NCBI GenBank assembly: GCA_017556885.1
Contig: JAFYLV010000163.1
Span: 1 to 12,494, forward strand
Origin: Clostridia bacterium
GTDB lineage: Bacteria > Bacillota > Clostridia > Oscillospirales > QAMX01
DNA length: 12,494 bases
Reading direction: 5' to 3'
In this document: in pieces, positions 1-6,572 of the stretch
Numbering within the stretch: position 1 is the first letter of the stretch
Layout of the letters: every line of letters starts with the position of its first letter
Notes under the pieces: generated by a model
Seen by the model: only the letters and a program-made list of their open reading frames with translations
What the model was told of the DNA's origin: nothing
Databases searched by the model: none
Program-made: the position numbers and the translations under genes

Positions 1-1109
1 CATGGCAATGCGGTGATCACCGTAGGCATCGGCGACTCCGCCGGGAATGGGTTTCCCGCCTTGGAGGATCAGGCCGTCCCCTCCTCGCGGATATCTGCAC
101 CGAGGCTTCGCAGCGCCGCCGCGGTGGTATAGAGCCGGTCGCTTTCCTTCGCACGAAGACGGGCAGCATTCACAATTCGGGTCTCGCCCTGCGCATATAC
201 TGCCGCCGCAGCAAGGGGCGGCACAAGATCGGGGATCGGATCTGCATCGATAACCGTGCCGCGCAGAAGTCCCCGCGCAGAAAAAGTATCTCCCACGCGG
301 CAAATCTCTGCACCCATGCGGCAAAGCACATCCAAAACGCGCCGGTCGCCCTGGGCGGTATCCCCCAAAAGCCCGGTAACGGATACACCGGCACAAAGCC
401 AAAAGGCAGCGCCGGACCAGTCACCTTCGATGCGCATTTCACCGGGAGATCTGTAAACTGCATCCGCCGGGATACGGAAACCGTTTTCGGTACGTTCCGG
501 ACGGATGCCAAAGTCGGCCAGCGCCCTAAGTGTCATCTCCACATAATCCGCAGAGGAAAGCGGGCCATCGATGACGATCTCACTCTCACCGTCAAGCAGC
601 GGCAGCGCAAAGAGAAGGCCGCTGACAAACTGAGAGGAAACATTACCGGGAAGCACATATCTTCCCGGCTGCAGTTTTCCCCGCACACACACCGGATTCG
701 CACCGGCGGGAGAAAGTGCAGCACCGTGAGATGACAGTGCATCGCGCAGAGCATCCATCGGTCGCTCCGGCAGACGACCGGCACAGTGAAATTGCATTTC
801 ACATCCAAGCGCAGCCGCAACCGGAATCAGAAAGCGTAGGGTGGAGCCGCTCTCGCCGCAATCCGCCCGTGCCGAATTTTTAAAGTTTCCTCCGCGCACA
901 CGTACGCCGACATTTGACCGTTCCGTACAGGCACCGAGGGCGGTGATGCAACGCAGTGTGGCTTCTATATCCGCATTTGTATCTGCGCAACGGATATCCG
1001 TTTCTCCGTTGGCAAGTGCGGCGCAGATCATGGCGCGGTGCGCCGCCGATTTGGATGCCGGCGCCCGCACACATCCCAATACCGGGGAAGGTGTAATCCG
1101 AGCGATCAT
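1..1109 (-). CDS. aroA: 3-phosphoshikimate 1-carboxyvinyltransferase (EPSP synthase), partial and frameshifted
   Basis: Sixth step of the shikimate pathway: joins shikimate-3-phosphate and phosphoenolpyruvate to give EPSP, in the cytoplasm. Visible family marks are the substrate-binding SKSAAHR (K20, S21, R25), CGESGSTLRF (84-93), GNVSSQFVSGLL (155-166, S158/S159/Q160), the IPD aspartate D294 and RAKESDRL (319-326, R325). The ATG at 1109 overlaps the aroB stop by 4 bases (ATGA), the usual sign of coupled translation. The intact frame stops at 69 after 346 residues, against about 430 for the family. Past the stop, the -1 frame continues with unmistakable EPSP synthase sequence (DGLILQGGKPIPGG, then VADAYGDHRIAM) to base 1, so one base is missing near 78-81. 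Without repair the protein lacks the DHR arginine and the rest of the C-terminal domain. The gene runs off the left edge. Identity is certain; whether the break is biological or a sequencing error is open. Confidence 0.95.
78..81 (-). other. One-base frameshift in aroA at a short G run
   Basis: On the coding strand the run is GAGGAGGGGACGGCC. As written it reads EEGTA and then TGA. One more G in the run of four would read EEGDGL and restore the conserved continuation. No classic -1 slippery heptamer is visible, so a missing base (mutation or assembly error) is more likely than programmed frameshifting. Confidence 0.85.
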
Positions 1110-2164
1110 AACGCGCCTCCAAGACCGAGGCGGGCATATTCTTCCAGCTTCTCTACCGGCACGGGATTGAGGATGCAGTTTCCTGCCGATTTGGGAACGA
1201 CCAGCGTTACTGTGTTTCCGCGGCGCTTCTTATCCCCTGCCGCTGCAGCCGCAATATCCTCGGGAGCATAGTCACATCCGGTAGGAAGACCAAACGTTTC
1301 GAGCTTATGGAGCAGAAGCTCTGCATCACCCGAGCTGCAAATACCAAGTTTTGCACATGCGCGGGTCATGACCGCCATTCCGATCGCTACTGCGCGTCCG
1401 TGGGAAATTTTATAATCCGACAGCTTTTCGATGGCATGTCCGAGGGTGTGACCAAAATTCAGAAGCTGTCGGTCTCCATTGTCAAACTCATCCCGGCAGA
1501 CGATGTCACGCTTGATGGCAACACAACGGGCGATGATCTCCTCGCGGTCAAAATCCGGACCGTTTAGCAGATTCAAAAGTTCTCTGTCGCAGATCATTCC
1601 GTACTTGATGATCTCTGCACATCCGTCAAGGAATATCTCATCCGGCAGAGTATCCAGAAGATCCGGGTCACAGATAACCGCTCTGGGCTGGCAGAAGGCA
1701 CCCACAAGGTTTTTCCCCGCCGCGAGATCCACGGCGGTCTTTCCGCCGACAGAGGAATCCACACAGGCCAACACCGTTGTCGGGATCTGCACGACCGCAA
1801 TGCCGCGCAGATAGGTTGCGGCTGCAAAGCCGGCAAGATCTCCCGTAACGCCGCCGCCGAGGGCAACGATAACAGAGGATCTGTCCACACCGTTCTCCGC
1901 GAGGAATTCCAGCATTTTTACATATTCCGCCGTATTCTTCGATGCCTCGCCCGCAGGAAATACATACCGGAGAACGCGGATGCCCGCAGCAGCAAGGCTT
2001 TCCGCCGCTTTATTTCCACACAACGCATCCACCGTGCTGTCACTCACCAGCACTGCAAGCGGCGCATTGATCACGGCGCGAATGATCCGACCGGCATCCT
2101 GCAGAAGGCCGCGTCCCACAAGAACATCGTAGCCGGAGGAAGCAGAAACCGTAATGCATTTCAT
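1106..2164 (-). CDS. aroB: 3-dehydroquinate synthase
   Basis: Second step of the shikimate pathway: cyclises DAHP to 3-dehydroquinate using NAD and a divalent metal. The 352 residues are full length for the family. Diagnostic blocks are GGGVTGDLAGFAAATYLRG (103-121, NAD binding), PTTVLACVDSSVGGKTAVD (128-146), GCAEIIKYGM (181-190), LNFGHTLGHAIE (235-246) and SHGRAVAIGM (254-263). By family comparison E184, H239 and H255 are the metal ligands and H243 the second histidine of GHTLGH. The ATG at 2164 has a GAGG box at 2175-2178, about 10 bases upstream. It follows aroF after 24 bases and overlaps aroA by 4, so aroF-aroB-aroA is one transcription unit. Confidence 0.97.
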   Translation of the reverse strand: MKCITVSASSGYDVLVGRGLLQDAGRIIRAVINAPLAVLVSDSTVDALCGNKAAESLAAAGIRVLRYVFPAGEASKNTAEYVKMLEFLAENGVDRSSVIVALGGGVTGDLAGFAAATYLRGIAVVQIPTTVLACVDSSVGGKTAVDLAAGKNLVGAFCQPRAVICDPDLLDTLPDEIFLDGCAEIIKYGMICDRELLNLLNGPDFDREEIIARCVAIKRDIVCRDEFDNGDRQLLNFGHTLGHAIEKLSDYKISHGRAVAIGMAVMTRACAKLGICSSGDAELLLHKLETFGLPTGCDYAPEDIAAAAAGDKKRRGNTVTLVVPKSAGNCILNPVPVEKLEEYARLGLGGAL

Positions 2165-2188
2165 TTCAATATAACCTCGTATCCTCTG

Positions 2189-3193
2189 TCAGTCATGAAT
2201 GATGCTGCGGATCTCACGCACCCGGTGTGCAACGTCTTCAAACTGCTCCGGTGTCAGGGACTGCGCACCGTCGCACAGTGCATTCTTCGGATCGTTGTGC
2301 ACCTCGATCATCAGGCCGTCGGCTCCGGCAGCAGCTGCGGCCAGGGCCATCGGACGAACGAGACGGGCAACACCGGTAGCATGGCTCGGGTCAACAACAA
2401 CGGGCAGATGGGAAAGCTCATGCAGCACCGGCACCGCCGAAAGATCCAGCGTGTTGCGGGTCGCGGTCTCATAGGACCGGATGCCGCGCTCACAAAGGAT
2501 AACGTTCTCATTGCCGCCGGACATCACGTATTCCGCGCTCATCAAAAGTTCTTTGAGCGTCCCCGCGATGCCGCGCTTTAAAAGGATCGGCTTACGGATA
2601 TGTCCAAGCTCCTTGAGAAGCTCAAAGTTTTGAATATTTCGCGCACCCACCTGGATGACGTCAACGTTTTCAAACAGCGGCAGGTGATGCGCGCTCATAA
2701 TCTCGGTAACGATGGGAAGGCCCGTCTCCCGTTTTGCCTCCAGAAGCAACTCAATACCTTCCGCGGCAAGACCCTGGAAATCATAGGGAGAGGTACGGGG
2801 CTTAAATGCACCGCCACGCAGGAAAGAAGCTCCGCTCTTCTTCACAGAACGAGCGACTTCAAGGATCTGATCGCGGCTTTCCACAGAGCAGGGACCCGCG
2901 ATCATAGCAAAATTTCCGCCGCCGAGCTTAACTCCGCCGACATCAATGACGGTATCATCAGGATGGAATTTACGGTTAGCACTCTTGAAAGGCTCAGAGA
3001 CACGCTGAACACGTTCGACAATGTCAAGCCCCTCCAGAAGGCCGATATCCAGTCCGGTGGTATCTCCGATCAGGCCGATAATGGTCTGAAATTCACCAAC
3101 CGTCACATGAACACCGAGTCCACGGCCGCTCAGCCAGTCGCAAAGGGCATCAATTTTAGTTTTTTCAACTCCAGGGCGGATGATCGCAATCAT
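2189..3193 (-). CDS. aroF: 3-deoxy-7-phosphoheptulonate synthase (DAHP synthase, class I beta, with N-terminal regulatory domain)
   Basis: First committed step of aromatic biosynthesis: condenses PEP with erythrose-4-phosphate to give DAHP. The 334 residues match the Thermotoga/Bacillus-like subtype. Residues 1-70 form a ferredoxin/ACT-like domain, known in this subtype to bind Tyr/Phe for feedback inhibition. The TIM barrel follows, with GPCSVES (100-106), RGGAFKPRTSPYDFQG (126-141), QVGARNIQNF (181-190), LLKRG (204-208), ERGIRS (235-240), DPSHATG (268-274) and IEVH (296-299). C102, H271, E297 and D308 are the expected metal ligands. The ATG at 3193 has AAAGGA at 3204-3209. A terminator hairpin and an aromatic leader peptide lie directly upstream, so the gene is probably controlled by attenuation as well as by feedback. 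Confidence 0.96.
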   Translation of the reverse strand: MIAIIRPGVEKTKIDALCDWLSGRGLGVHVTVGEFQTIIGLIGDTTGLDIGLLEGLDIVERVQRVSEPFKSANRKFHPDDTVIDVGGVKLGGGNFAMIAGPCSVESRDQILEVARSVKKSGASFLRGGAFKPRTSPYDFQGLAAEGIELLLEAKRETGLPIVTEIMSAHHLPLFENVDVIQVGARNIQNFELLKELGHIRKPILLKRGIAGTLKELLMSAEYVMSGGNENVILCERGIRSYETATRNTLDLSAVPVLHELSHLPVVVDPSHATGVARLVRPMALAAAAAGADGLMIEVHNDPKNALCDGAQSLTPEQFEDVAHRVREIRSIIHD

Positions 3194-3223
3194 AGTTATC
3201 TATTCCTTTCCGGTTTCTGCATC

Positions 3224-3261
3224 AAAAAAAAATTCCGCACAGTGATCTCACTGTGCGGAAT
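3224..3261 (-). terminator. Intrinsic terminator / attenuator in the aroF leader
   Basis: Arms 3232-3245 and 3248-3261 are perfectly complementary over 14 bp (ATTCCGCACAGTGA and its complement). In RNA this gives a 13-bp stem with a 4-base loop. On the minus strand it is followed at once by nine T (3224-3232). It lies 30 bases before the aroF ATG and 40 bases after the leader-peptide stop, so it must be passed by every transcript that reaches aroF from upstream. That position marks it as an attenuator rather than an end-of-operon terminator. Confidence 0.93.
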
Positions 3262-3272
3262 GAAACAGCTTA

Positions 3273-3295
3273 CTTTTTATTCTCCCGATAAAAAG
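3273..3295 (-). other. A/U-rich hairpin between leader peptide and attenuator
   Basis: CTTTTTAT (3288-3295 on the coding strand side) pairs with ATAAAAAG (3273-3280) around a 7-base loop: 8 bp directly after the leader-peptide stop. The right arm overlaps AAAAGUAA (3270-3277), which can instead pair with the Phe/Tyr codon stretch of the leader (UUACUUUU, 3349-3356). It may be a pause hairpin or one of the competing folds of the attenuator. Confidence 0.5.
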
Positions 3296-3301
3296 CGGCC
3301 C

Positions 3302-3391
3302 TTACATTTCTGCAGGCGAAATCACTCGTACTTCAGGCTTGGTAAAGTAAAAGTAAAAGAAATATTCCGCTGCAAAAAAGTTACGGGACAT
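3302..3391 (-). CDS. Phe/Tyr-rich leader peptide of the aroFBA operon (29 aa)
   Basis: A 29-codon frame with ATG at 3391 and TAA at 3302-3304, too short for usual gene calling. Residues 5-16 read FFAAEYFFYFYF: six Phe and three Tyr in twelve residues, no Trp. A GGAG box (3400-3403) lies 8 bases before the ATG. Its start is only 3 bases after the HD-gene stop codon, and it follows a consensus promoter by about 24 bases of untranslated RNA. Downstream come an A/U hairpin and a strong terminator, then aroF. This is the layout of an amino-acid attenuation leader, like pheL of enteric bacteria. Inferred role: when charged Phe- or Tyr-tRNA is scarce the ribosome stalls within codons 5-16 and lets polymerase read into aroF. 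The tail (TKPEVRVISPAEM) is not aromatic. Confidence 0.88.
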   Translation of the reverse strand: MSRNFFAAEYFFYFYFTKPEVRVISPAEM

Positions 3392-3394
3392 CGG

Positions 3395-4027
3395 TCAATC
3401 TCCAATATCGGTTATGAGGGTATTATACTCCTCGTTTTTCCTGATGTCAAGAGAAAGCTTCCTAGTTTTTTCCTCTACGATCTTTTTCCGGCTATCGGCA
3501 TTCAACTCCGCCTTCAGCGCTTGCATCCAGGGGGAAAACGCAACGTTTTCCTCACCGTAACGGATGTTTTCCGTGTATTCAAGTTCGATCCAGCTTGAAA
3601 GCGGTGCTTCGTTATGGGTGAGCACTGCTTCTAAATTGTCCAGTGCCTTCCAAAGCTTAGCCTCCGGCGTGGACAGTTCCTTCATCTCTGCAAAAAGATT
3701 TGAAAAGCGGCTGCGCACCGCCGGCGGAAGCTTTGCAAGGAGCGACTCCACCGCTTTTTCCTCCTCTTGTTCATGCGCCTCGGTTTTGTAAAAAGATGGG
3801 ATATCCCCGGTGATCGCCTCGCCAAAATCATGGACGAGCCCCATAGCAATTACCTTATTCATATCCGTGTCCGGAAATTCCTCTCGCAGAAGCTCTGCCG
3901 CGAGGCAAAGGCGCCAGCTATGCTCCGCAACGCTCTCCTGCCGTCCGTCAGCGCCCCAGGCATGGCGCAGGCGATGTTTCAGCGGCTCAACCAGGGTAAG
4001 AAATTCAATCAGTTCCCGTTGGGTCAC
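3395..4027 (-). CDS. HD-domain phosphohydrolase, YfbR/HDDC2-like (probable 5'-deoxynucleotidase)
   Basis: A 210-residue soluble protein with the HD fold of the YfbR/HDDC2 type: ESVAEHSWRL (31-40, H36), GLVHDFGEAITGDIP (63-77, H66 D67) and KALDNLEAVL (127-136, D130) supply the H...HD...D metal site. Relatives remove phosphate from deoxynucleoside monophosphates; the substrate here is inferred from the family. The start is GTG at 4027, with GGAGG (4036-4040) 8 bases upstream. It follows the hydroxyacid dehydrogenase by 18 bases, so the two are probably co-transcribed. Its last 20 or so codons also carry the promoter and ribosome-binding site of the aro leader, which constrains the C-terminus. 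No obvious biochemical link to aromatic biosynthesis. Confidence 0.85.
   Translation of the reverse strand: MTQRELIEFLTLVEPLKHRLRHAWGADGRQESVAEHSWRLCLAAELLREEFPDTDMNKVIAMGLVHDFGEAITGDIPSFYKTEAHEQEEEKAVESLLAKLPPAVRSRFSNLFAEMKELSTPEAKLWKALDNLEAVLTHNEAPLSSWIELEYTENIRYGEENVAFSPWMQALKAELNADSRKKIVEEKTRKLSLDIRKNEEYNTLITDIGD
3422..3450 (-). promoter_or_regulatory. Consensus sigma-A promoter for the aro leader and aroFBA, inside the HD gene
   Basis: On the minus strand TTGACA (3445-3450), 17 bases, TATAAT (3422-3427): a perfect match to the housekeeping consensus. It overlaps codons of the HD-gene C-terminus (the LDIRKNEEYN stretch). The likely start is the A at about 3415, giving a short 5' untranslated region before the leader-peptide ATG at 3391. 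Confidence 0.9.
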
Positions 4028-4045
4028 GTCCCTTCCCTCCTCTTT

Positions 4046-4993
4046 TTATTCGGTTACGGCATTGATGGGCTTTCCCGCAAGATATGCCCGCAAATTTTCA
4101 GCCGCTGCGGCCATCAGCCGAGCCCTTGCCTCCCGGGTTGCCCAGGCAATATGGGGCGTTACGATGCAGTTTTTCGCGCCGATAAGCACATTCTCCTTTG
4201 GGGGTTCACAGGACAACACATCCACCGCCGCACCGGCAATCCTGCCGCGCTCCAGCGCATCGCGAAGATCCTCCTCCACCACAAGCTGACCGCGGGATGT
4301 ATTGACAAGATACGCCGTCGGCTTCATAGCTGCGAGAAAGGATGCATCGATCATATTGACGGTATCCGGCTTCGCCGGGCAGTGGAGCGAAATAAAGTCC
4401 GACTCTCTGCAAAGGGTATCCCGGTCACAGAAGCAAACGTCACTCTCCTCTGTTGGATGCGGGGTATTGCAGAGGATCCGCATACCGAATGCTCGTGCAA
4501 TCTCTGCCGTACGGCGGGCAATCCGACCGTATCCCACGAGGCCGAGCGTCTTGCCCCGCAATTCGATCTGCGGGGTAACGCTATAGGAATAATCGGGGCA
4601 GGCAGACCACTCCCCACGCCGAACACTTGCCGCGTGTATGCCAACACCGCGGCAAAGCTCCAGCATCAGGGCAAAGGTATGCTCCGCAACGCTATCGGTC
4701 CCATAGGTGGGAATGTTGGTCACGGTAATGCCGTGACGGGCTGCTGCGGAAACATCCACTACATTATATCCCGTGGCAAGAACACCGATATATCGAAGCC
4801 CGGGAAGCTTTGCAAACTCCGCCTCACCAAGAGGCGTTTTATTGGTCATGAGGATCTCTGCGCCGGCAGATCTTGAAAGAATTTCCTCCGGTGCCGTGCG
4901 GTCGTATACCTTGAGTTCCCCGAGCGCGGCCACCGCATCCCAAGGGTTATCTCCGGGATTAAGGGCATATCCGTCAAGAACAACGATCTTCAT
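4046..4993 (-). CDS. D-2-hydroxyacid dehydrogenase (glycerate dehydrogenase/hydroxypyruvate reductase-like)
   Basis: NAD(P)-dependent reductase of 2-oxoacids, 315 residues, normal length. Substrate-domain features include NKTPLGE (51-57) and VLATGYNVVD (71-80). The Rossmann motif is GLVGYGRIARRTAEIARAFG (151-170). Catalytic residues by family are R234 (NTSRG), E263 (SCEPP) and H281 (TPHIAWATREAR). The HIAWA(T/S)REAR form is typical of the glycerate dehydrogenase branch. At the end of the second Rossmann strand, where NAD enzymes usually have Asp, this one has N176-T177, so NADP use is possible. The ATG at 4993 overlaps the preceding hydrolase stop by 4 bases. A role on phenylpyruvate or hydroxyphenylpyruvate would fit the aro neighbours but is not shown by sequence. 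Confidence 0.88.
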   Translation of the reverse strand: MKIVVLDGYALNPGDNPWDAVAALGELKVYDRTAPEEILSRSAGAEILMTNKTPLGEAEFAKLPGLRYIGVLATGYNVVDVSAAARHGITVTNIPTYGTDSVAEHTFALMLELCRGVGIHAASVRRGEWSACPDYSYSVTPQIELRGKTLGLVGYGRIARRTAEIARAFGMRILCNTPHPTEESDVCFCDRDTLCRESDFISLHCPAKPDTVNMIDASFLAAMKPTAYLVNTSRGQLVVEEDLRDALERGRIAGAAVDVLSCEPPKENVLIGAKNCIVTPHIAWATREARARLMAAAAENLRAYLAGKPINAVTE

Positions 4994-5883
4994 TCTCCAT
5001 TTCCTCCCACAGTATTCCAGACAAGTCTTCCTGCTTCCGCGCGGGTATCCACATGTCCCCGATCCATCAGATACGACAACATGCCGGATACCGTGCTTCC
5101 GATCAGATATCGCTGGGACAGTGTCATGCGAAGCTTATGATGTCGAAATAGCTCCGCCAGCAGCTCCTCAAAGGTCATACCGTCTTTCAAAAGCTCCGTG
5201 ATCTCCGAAAGCCGCGAATCCAGCCGTTGCAAATTTTCCGCGGCAAGGGAAGCAATATCCTCCGTCGGTTCACAGTGGGACGGAATATAGATACCTTTAT
5301 CCCAACCGCAAAGCCGTTCCAGCGTATTCCGGTAGAGTTCAATATCATAGGCATAGGTAAACACAAAGCGGTCAAGAACCCTCGGCGATGCCACGCAGTC
5401 CGCCATAAAACAAACACCGTCCGGCGTACGGACACCCTTCTGGAACATGGAATGTCCTTCAAGGGGTATCAGTTCCATTCCATCGGGAAACGGAAATTCT
5501 TCCGCCTCCCGGGCAGGCCAGTCCTCCGCCTTCATAAATCGGTCGCGCATCAGCTTCTGCGGGGGGCGCCCACCGTACATGATCGCCGTGCCGAGCTGTG
5601 ACACGGTGCAAAAAGCGGCATCCTTGGAAGAACACCAGCATGTTGCACCTGTCTTTTCCGCGATATAACGGTTTCCTCCGATATGATCGGGATGGCAATG
5701 GGTGTTGATCACATGACGAACACAGAATCCTGCCTCATTTACACGGTCAAGGATACGGGCCGCCGTTTCCGGCGAGTTTCCGCTGTCAACGAGAATGGCC
5801 TCTCCGTCTTTTTCCCAAAGTCCCACACGGACGGGACAGTCGATATAGTAGGTATGCGCAGCAACACGGACAAGTTCGAACAT
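4990..5883 (-). CDS. MBL-fold (metallo-beta-lactamase superfamily) metallohydrolase
   Basis: A 297-residue cytoplasmic hydrolase. Metal ligands are visible: THCHPDHIGG (61-70, HxHxDH with H62, H64, D66, H67), H144 (PLEGHS), D162 (FMADCV) and H203 (IPSHCEP). The fold occupies about residues 1-210. The remaining helical tail (about 215-285) resembles the winged-helix extension found on some family members. Substrate is unknown; relatives include thioesterases, lactonases and glyoxalase II types. The ATG at 5883 has GGAG (5892-5895) 8 bases upstream. It is the first gene of the coupled hydrolase-dehydrogenase-HD group. No promoter of its own is visible between it and the lipoprotein gene, so it may depend on read-through from there. 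Confidence 0.88.
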   Translation of the reverse strand: MFELVRVAAHTYYIDCPVRVGLWEKDGEAILVDSGNSPETAARILDRVNEAGFCVRHVINTHCHPDHIGGNRYIAEKTGATCWCSSKDAAFCTVSQLGTAIMYGGRPPQKLMRDRFMKAEDWPAREAEEFPFPDGMELIPLEGHSMFQKGVRTPDGVCFMADCVASPRVLDRFVFTYAYDIELYRNTLERLCGWDKGIYIPSHCEPTEDIASLAAENLQRLDSRLSEITELLKDGMTFEELLAELFRHHKLRMTLSQRYLIGSTVSGMLSYLMDRGHVDTRAEAGRLVWNTVGGNGE

Positions 5884-5915
5884 TTTTTACGCTCCATTTG
5901 CATCTGAATCAAGAA

Positions 5916-5942
5916 CGCGGCCCATCCAGAGGACGGGCCGCG
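5916..5942 (-). terminator. Probable terminator between the lipoprotein and hydrolase genes
   Basis: CGCGGCCC (5916-5923) and GGGCCGCG (5935-5942) form a GC-rich stem. In minus-strand RNA it extends through a G-U pair to 12 bp with a 3-base loop; in plus-strand RNA the same position is an A-C mismatch. The tail on the minus strand (TTCTTGATT) is only moderately U-rich, so termination may be partial. Confidence 0.65.
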
Positions 5943-5963
5943 GCAGATTGCAATCTGTAATTC

Positions 5964-6440
5964 TTATTTCGCGGCATAGCCAAGAGCCTTTGCCAGCTCC
6001 TCAGCTTCCGTCGCAAGATCCACGCCAAAGGCTTCCACATAGAGGAAGGTATCGCCAACAGAAGATGCCAGACGGTACACACCGGTGCTCTTCTGCTCGT
6101 AGTAGCTGTAATTTGCGGAAGAAGCGACCTTTTCGGACGCAGAAGGCGCAGCCAGAGCCTTGAATTTGTCGGCAAAGTACGTAACATTACCCTTTGCGGT
6201 GTCCTCTTTATCTAGGATGTAAAACTCAACGGTCACGTCCTTCTTGTCGGCGGTAACCGCAGTTTTGATATATTCCTCAGCGGCTAAGTCCTCGGTCATA
6301 TCCTTGACCTCAAAGCCCTTGTCGAGCATAGAGGAAACAAACTGATCGGAAGTGGCCGCGGTACGGGGCTGACCGCAGGCAGCGAGAGAAAGCAGCATTG
6401 CCACACAAAGCAGCACGGCGATAATTCTGCGAAGCTTCAT
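5964..6440 (-). CDS. Small putative lipoprotein of unknown function
   Basis: 158 residues. Residues 1-21 are a lipoprotein signal: basic MKLRR, a hydrophobic core (IIAVLLCVAMLLSL) and a lipobox ending LAAC with C22 as the lipidated residue, so the mature 137-residue protein should be anchored on the outer face of the membrane. The mature part is rich in charged and small residues, with no motif I recognise and no metal-binding cluster. The ATG at 6440 has AAAGGAGA (6449-6456) upstream and a consensus promoter beyond it. It is transcribed divergently from the CNNM transporter gene and is followed by a GC-rich hairpin. Confidence 0.8.
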   Translation of the reverse strand: MKLRRIIAVLLCVAMLLSLAACGQPRTAATSDQFVSSMLDKGFEVKDMTEDLAAEEYIKTAVTADKKDVTVEFYILDKEDTAKGNVTYFADKFKALAAPSASEKVASSANYSYYEQKSTGVYRLASSVGDTFLYVEAFGVDLATEAEELAKALGYAAK

Positions 6441-6479
6441 AAATCAAATCTCCTTTGAAGATCGTATAACGTTTAGTAA

Positions 6480-6508
6480 ATTATATATAATACGGCGCAC
6501 TTTGTCAA
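6480..6508 (-). promoter_or_regulatory. Consensus sigma-A promoter of the lipoprotein gene
   Basis: Minus strand TTGACA (6503-6508), 17 bases, TATAAT (6480-6485). Start expected near 6473, 33 bases before the ATG. The -10 box lies in the palindrome ATTATATATAAT (6480-6491). It stands 30 bp from the oppositely directed promoter of the CNNM transporter. Confidence 0.88.
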
Positions 6509-6538
6509 TGCTTCCCCCTCGGATTTACAGGAAAGATA

Positions 6539-6566
6539 TTGACAATCACCGAAATGAATGTATAAT
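6539..6566 (+). promoter_or_regulatory. Sigma-A promoter of the CNNM transporter gene
   Basis: TTGACA (6539-6544), 16 bases, TATAAT (6561-6566). Start expected near 6573, which leaves an untranslated leader of about 195 bases before the GTG at 6768. Confidence 0.88.
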
Positions 6567-6572
6567 GAAATC

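Noticed and set aside
69..81. Programmed -1 frameshifting in aroA
   Set aside because: No X XXY YYZ slippery heptamer and no known use of recoding in EPSP synthases; a missing base in the G run is simpler.
3364..3370. GCGGAAT inside the leader peptide, identical to the 3' arm of the aro attenuator, considered as the antiterminator
   Set aside because: Only 7 bp, and it lies at codons 8-10, under or just behind a ribosome stalled on the Phe/Tyr codons, which is the wrong place for classic attenuation logic.
3194..3415. T-box riboswitch as control of aroF
   Set aside because: The region is too short for the usual T-box stem I and I see no T-box consensus sequence before the terminator; the aromatic leader frame explains the region better.
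2600..3598. A 332-codon plus-strand frame opposite aroF and the aro leader
   Set aside because: It is antisense to a fully conserved DAHP synthase, lacks family motifs and a promoter, and spans the attenuator; it is a shadow frame of GC-rich codons.
3767..4876. A 369-codon plus-strand frame opposite the dehydrogenase and HD genes
   Set aside because: Antisense to two genes with clear catalytic motifs, no ribosome-binding site, no recognisable protein features.
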